From positions 1 to 14,881 of the forward strand of contig DAIELO010000009.1 in assembly GCA_027341705.1 (NCBI GenBank): DNA of 14,881 nucleotides, written 5' to 3'. This document shows positions 14,790-14,881 of this stretch, in pieces. How positions within the stretch are numbered: the first letter of the stretch is position 1; each line of letters begins with the position of its first letter. The position numbers and the translations under genes were made by a program. Source of the stretch: Caryophanales bacterium. GTDB lineage: Bacteria; Bacillota; Bacilli; Alicyclobacillales; SLC66. Below the pieces are notes generated by a model. The model saw only the letters and a list, made by a program, of their open reading frames with translations, did not search any database and had not been told where the DNA came from.

Positions 14790-14881
14790 ATGGGTATTAT
14801 GGTTGATGATGAACAGATGATTTTTCACCTGCAAGCTCACGATGCAAGTTATGTGATACAGGTGTTGCCATCTGGTCACCT
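14790..14881 (+). CDS. N-terminus of a probable GH36 alpha-galactosidase (cut by window end)
   Basis: A very strong ribosome site AGGAGGAGG (14769-14777) directly follows the GH2 stop. ATG 14790 opens a frame that stays open to the window end: MGIMVDDEQMIFHLQAHDAS then YVIQVLPSGHL. The FHLQ....SY..QVL..G.L pattern is the start of the N-terminal beta-sandwich of long Bacillota GH36 alpha-galactosidases (AgaA/RafA type), as recalled from known sequences. An in-frame ATG at 14778 is too close to the ribosome site. If correct, the enzyme removes alpha-1,6-galactose from melibiose, raffinose or stachyose and feeds the same Leloir pathway. Only about 30 residues are visible, so the call rests on one short block. 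Confidence 0.65.
   Translation, partial: MGIMVDDEQMIFHLQAHDASYVIQVLPSGH

Overview
The window looks like chromosomal DNA from a low-to-mid GC Gram-positive bacterium (Bacillota). The evidence is purine-rich Shine-Dalgarno sequences (AGGAGG, AAAGGGGTG), several TTG starts, a secreted YcdB/YcdC-like protein with degenerate S-layer-homology sequence, and an ABC sugar importer without its own ATPase. An aerobic or acidophilic Bacillales relative such as Alicyclobacillaceae is a guess from general flavour only. No rRNA, tRNA, CRISPR, transposase or phage gene is visible.

Left third (1-4953, all plus strand): the 3' end of a membrane-protein gene closed by a clear intrinsic terminator; a four-to-five-helix membrane protein whose last segment resembles a two-TM ion-channel pore; a major facilitator (MFS) transporter with a palindrome-rich promoter region; an intergenic stretch with three DnaA-box-like 9-mers, two of them in a perfect inverted repeat; and a 772-residue exported YcdB/YcdC-like protein with an internal duplication and a C-terminal SLH-like region.

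Right two thirds (4965-14881) form a galactoside-utilisation locus. galT and galK (Leloir pathway) lie on the minus strand, overlap slightly, and are divergent from a DeoR-family regulator. The shared promoter region carries a perfect 9-bp inverted repeat around three tandem 8-bp repeats. On the plus strand then come a sugar-binding protein, two permeases, a LacI-family regulator, a GH2 beta-galactosidase and the first codons of what looks like a GH36 alpha-galactosidase. A cre/LacI-type operator lies upstream of the binding protein, and a long stem-loop separates it from the permeases.

Proposed logic (inference): the importer takes up galactose-containing oligosaccharides, cytoplasmic GH2 and GH36 enzymes release galactose, and GalK and GalT convert it to galactose-1-phosphate and then UDP-galactose. 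Missing from the window are galE, an epimerase/mutarotase gene and the transporter ATPase, which is probably a shared MsmX/MsmK-type protein encoded elsewhere. I found no radically new system. The most interesting points are the regulatory DNA, the SBP that lacks a lipobox, the channel-like protein with a non-canonical filter, and the DnaA-box cluster.
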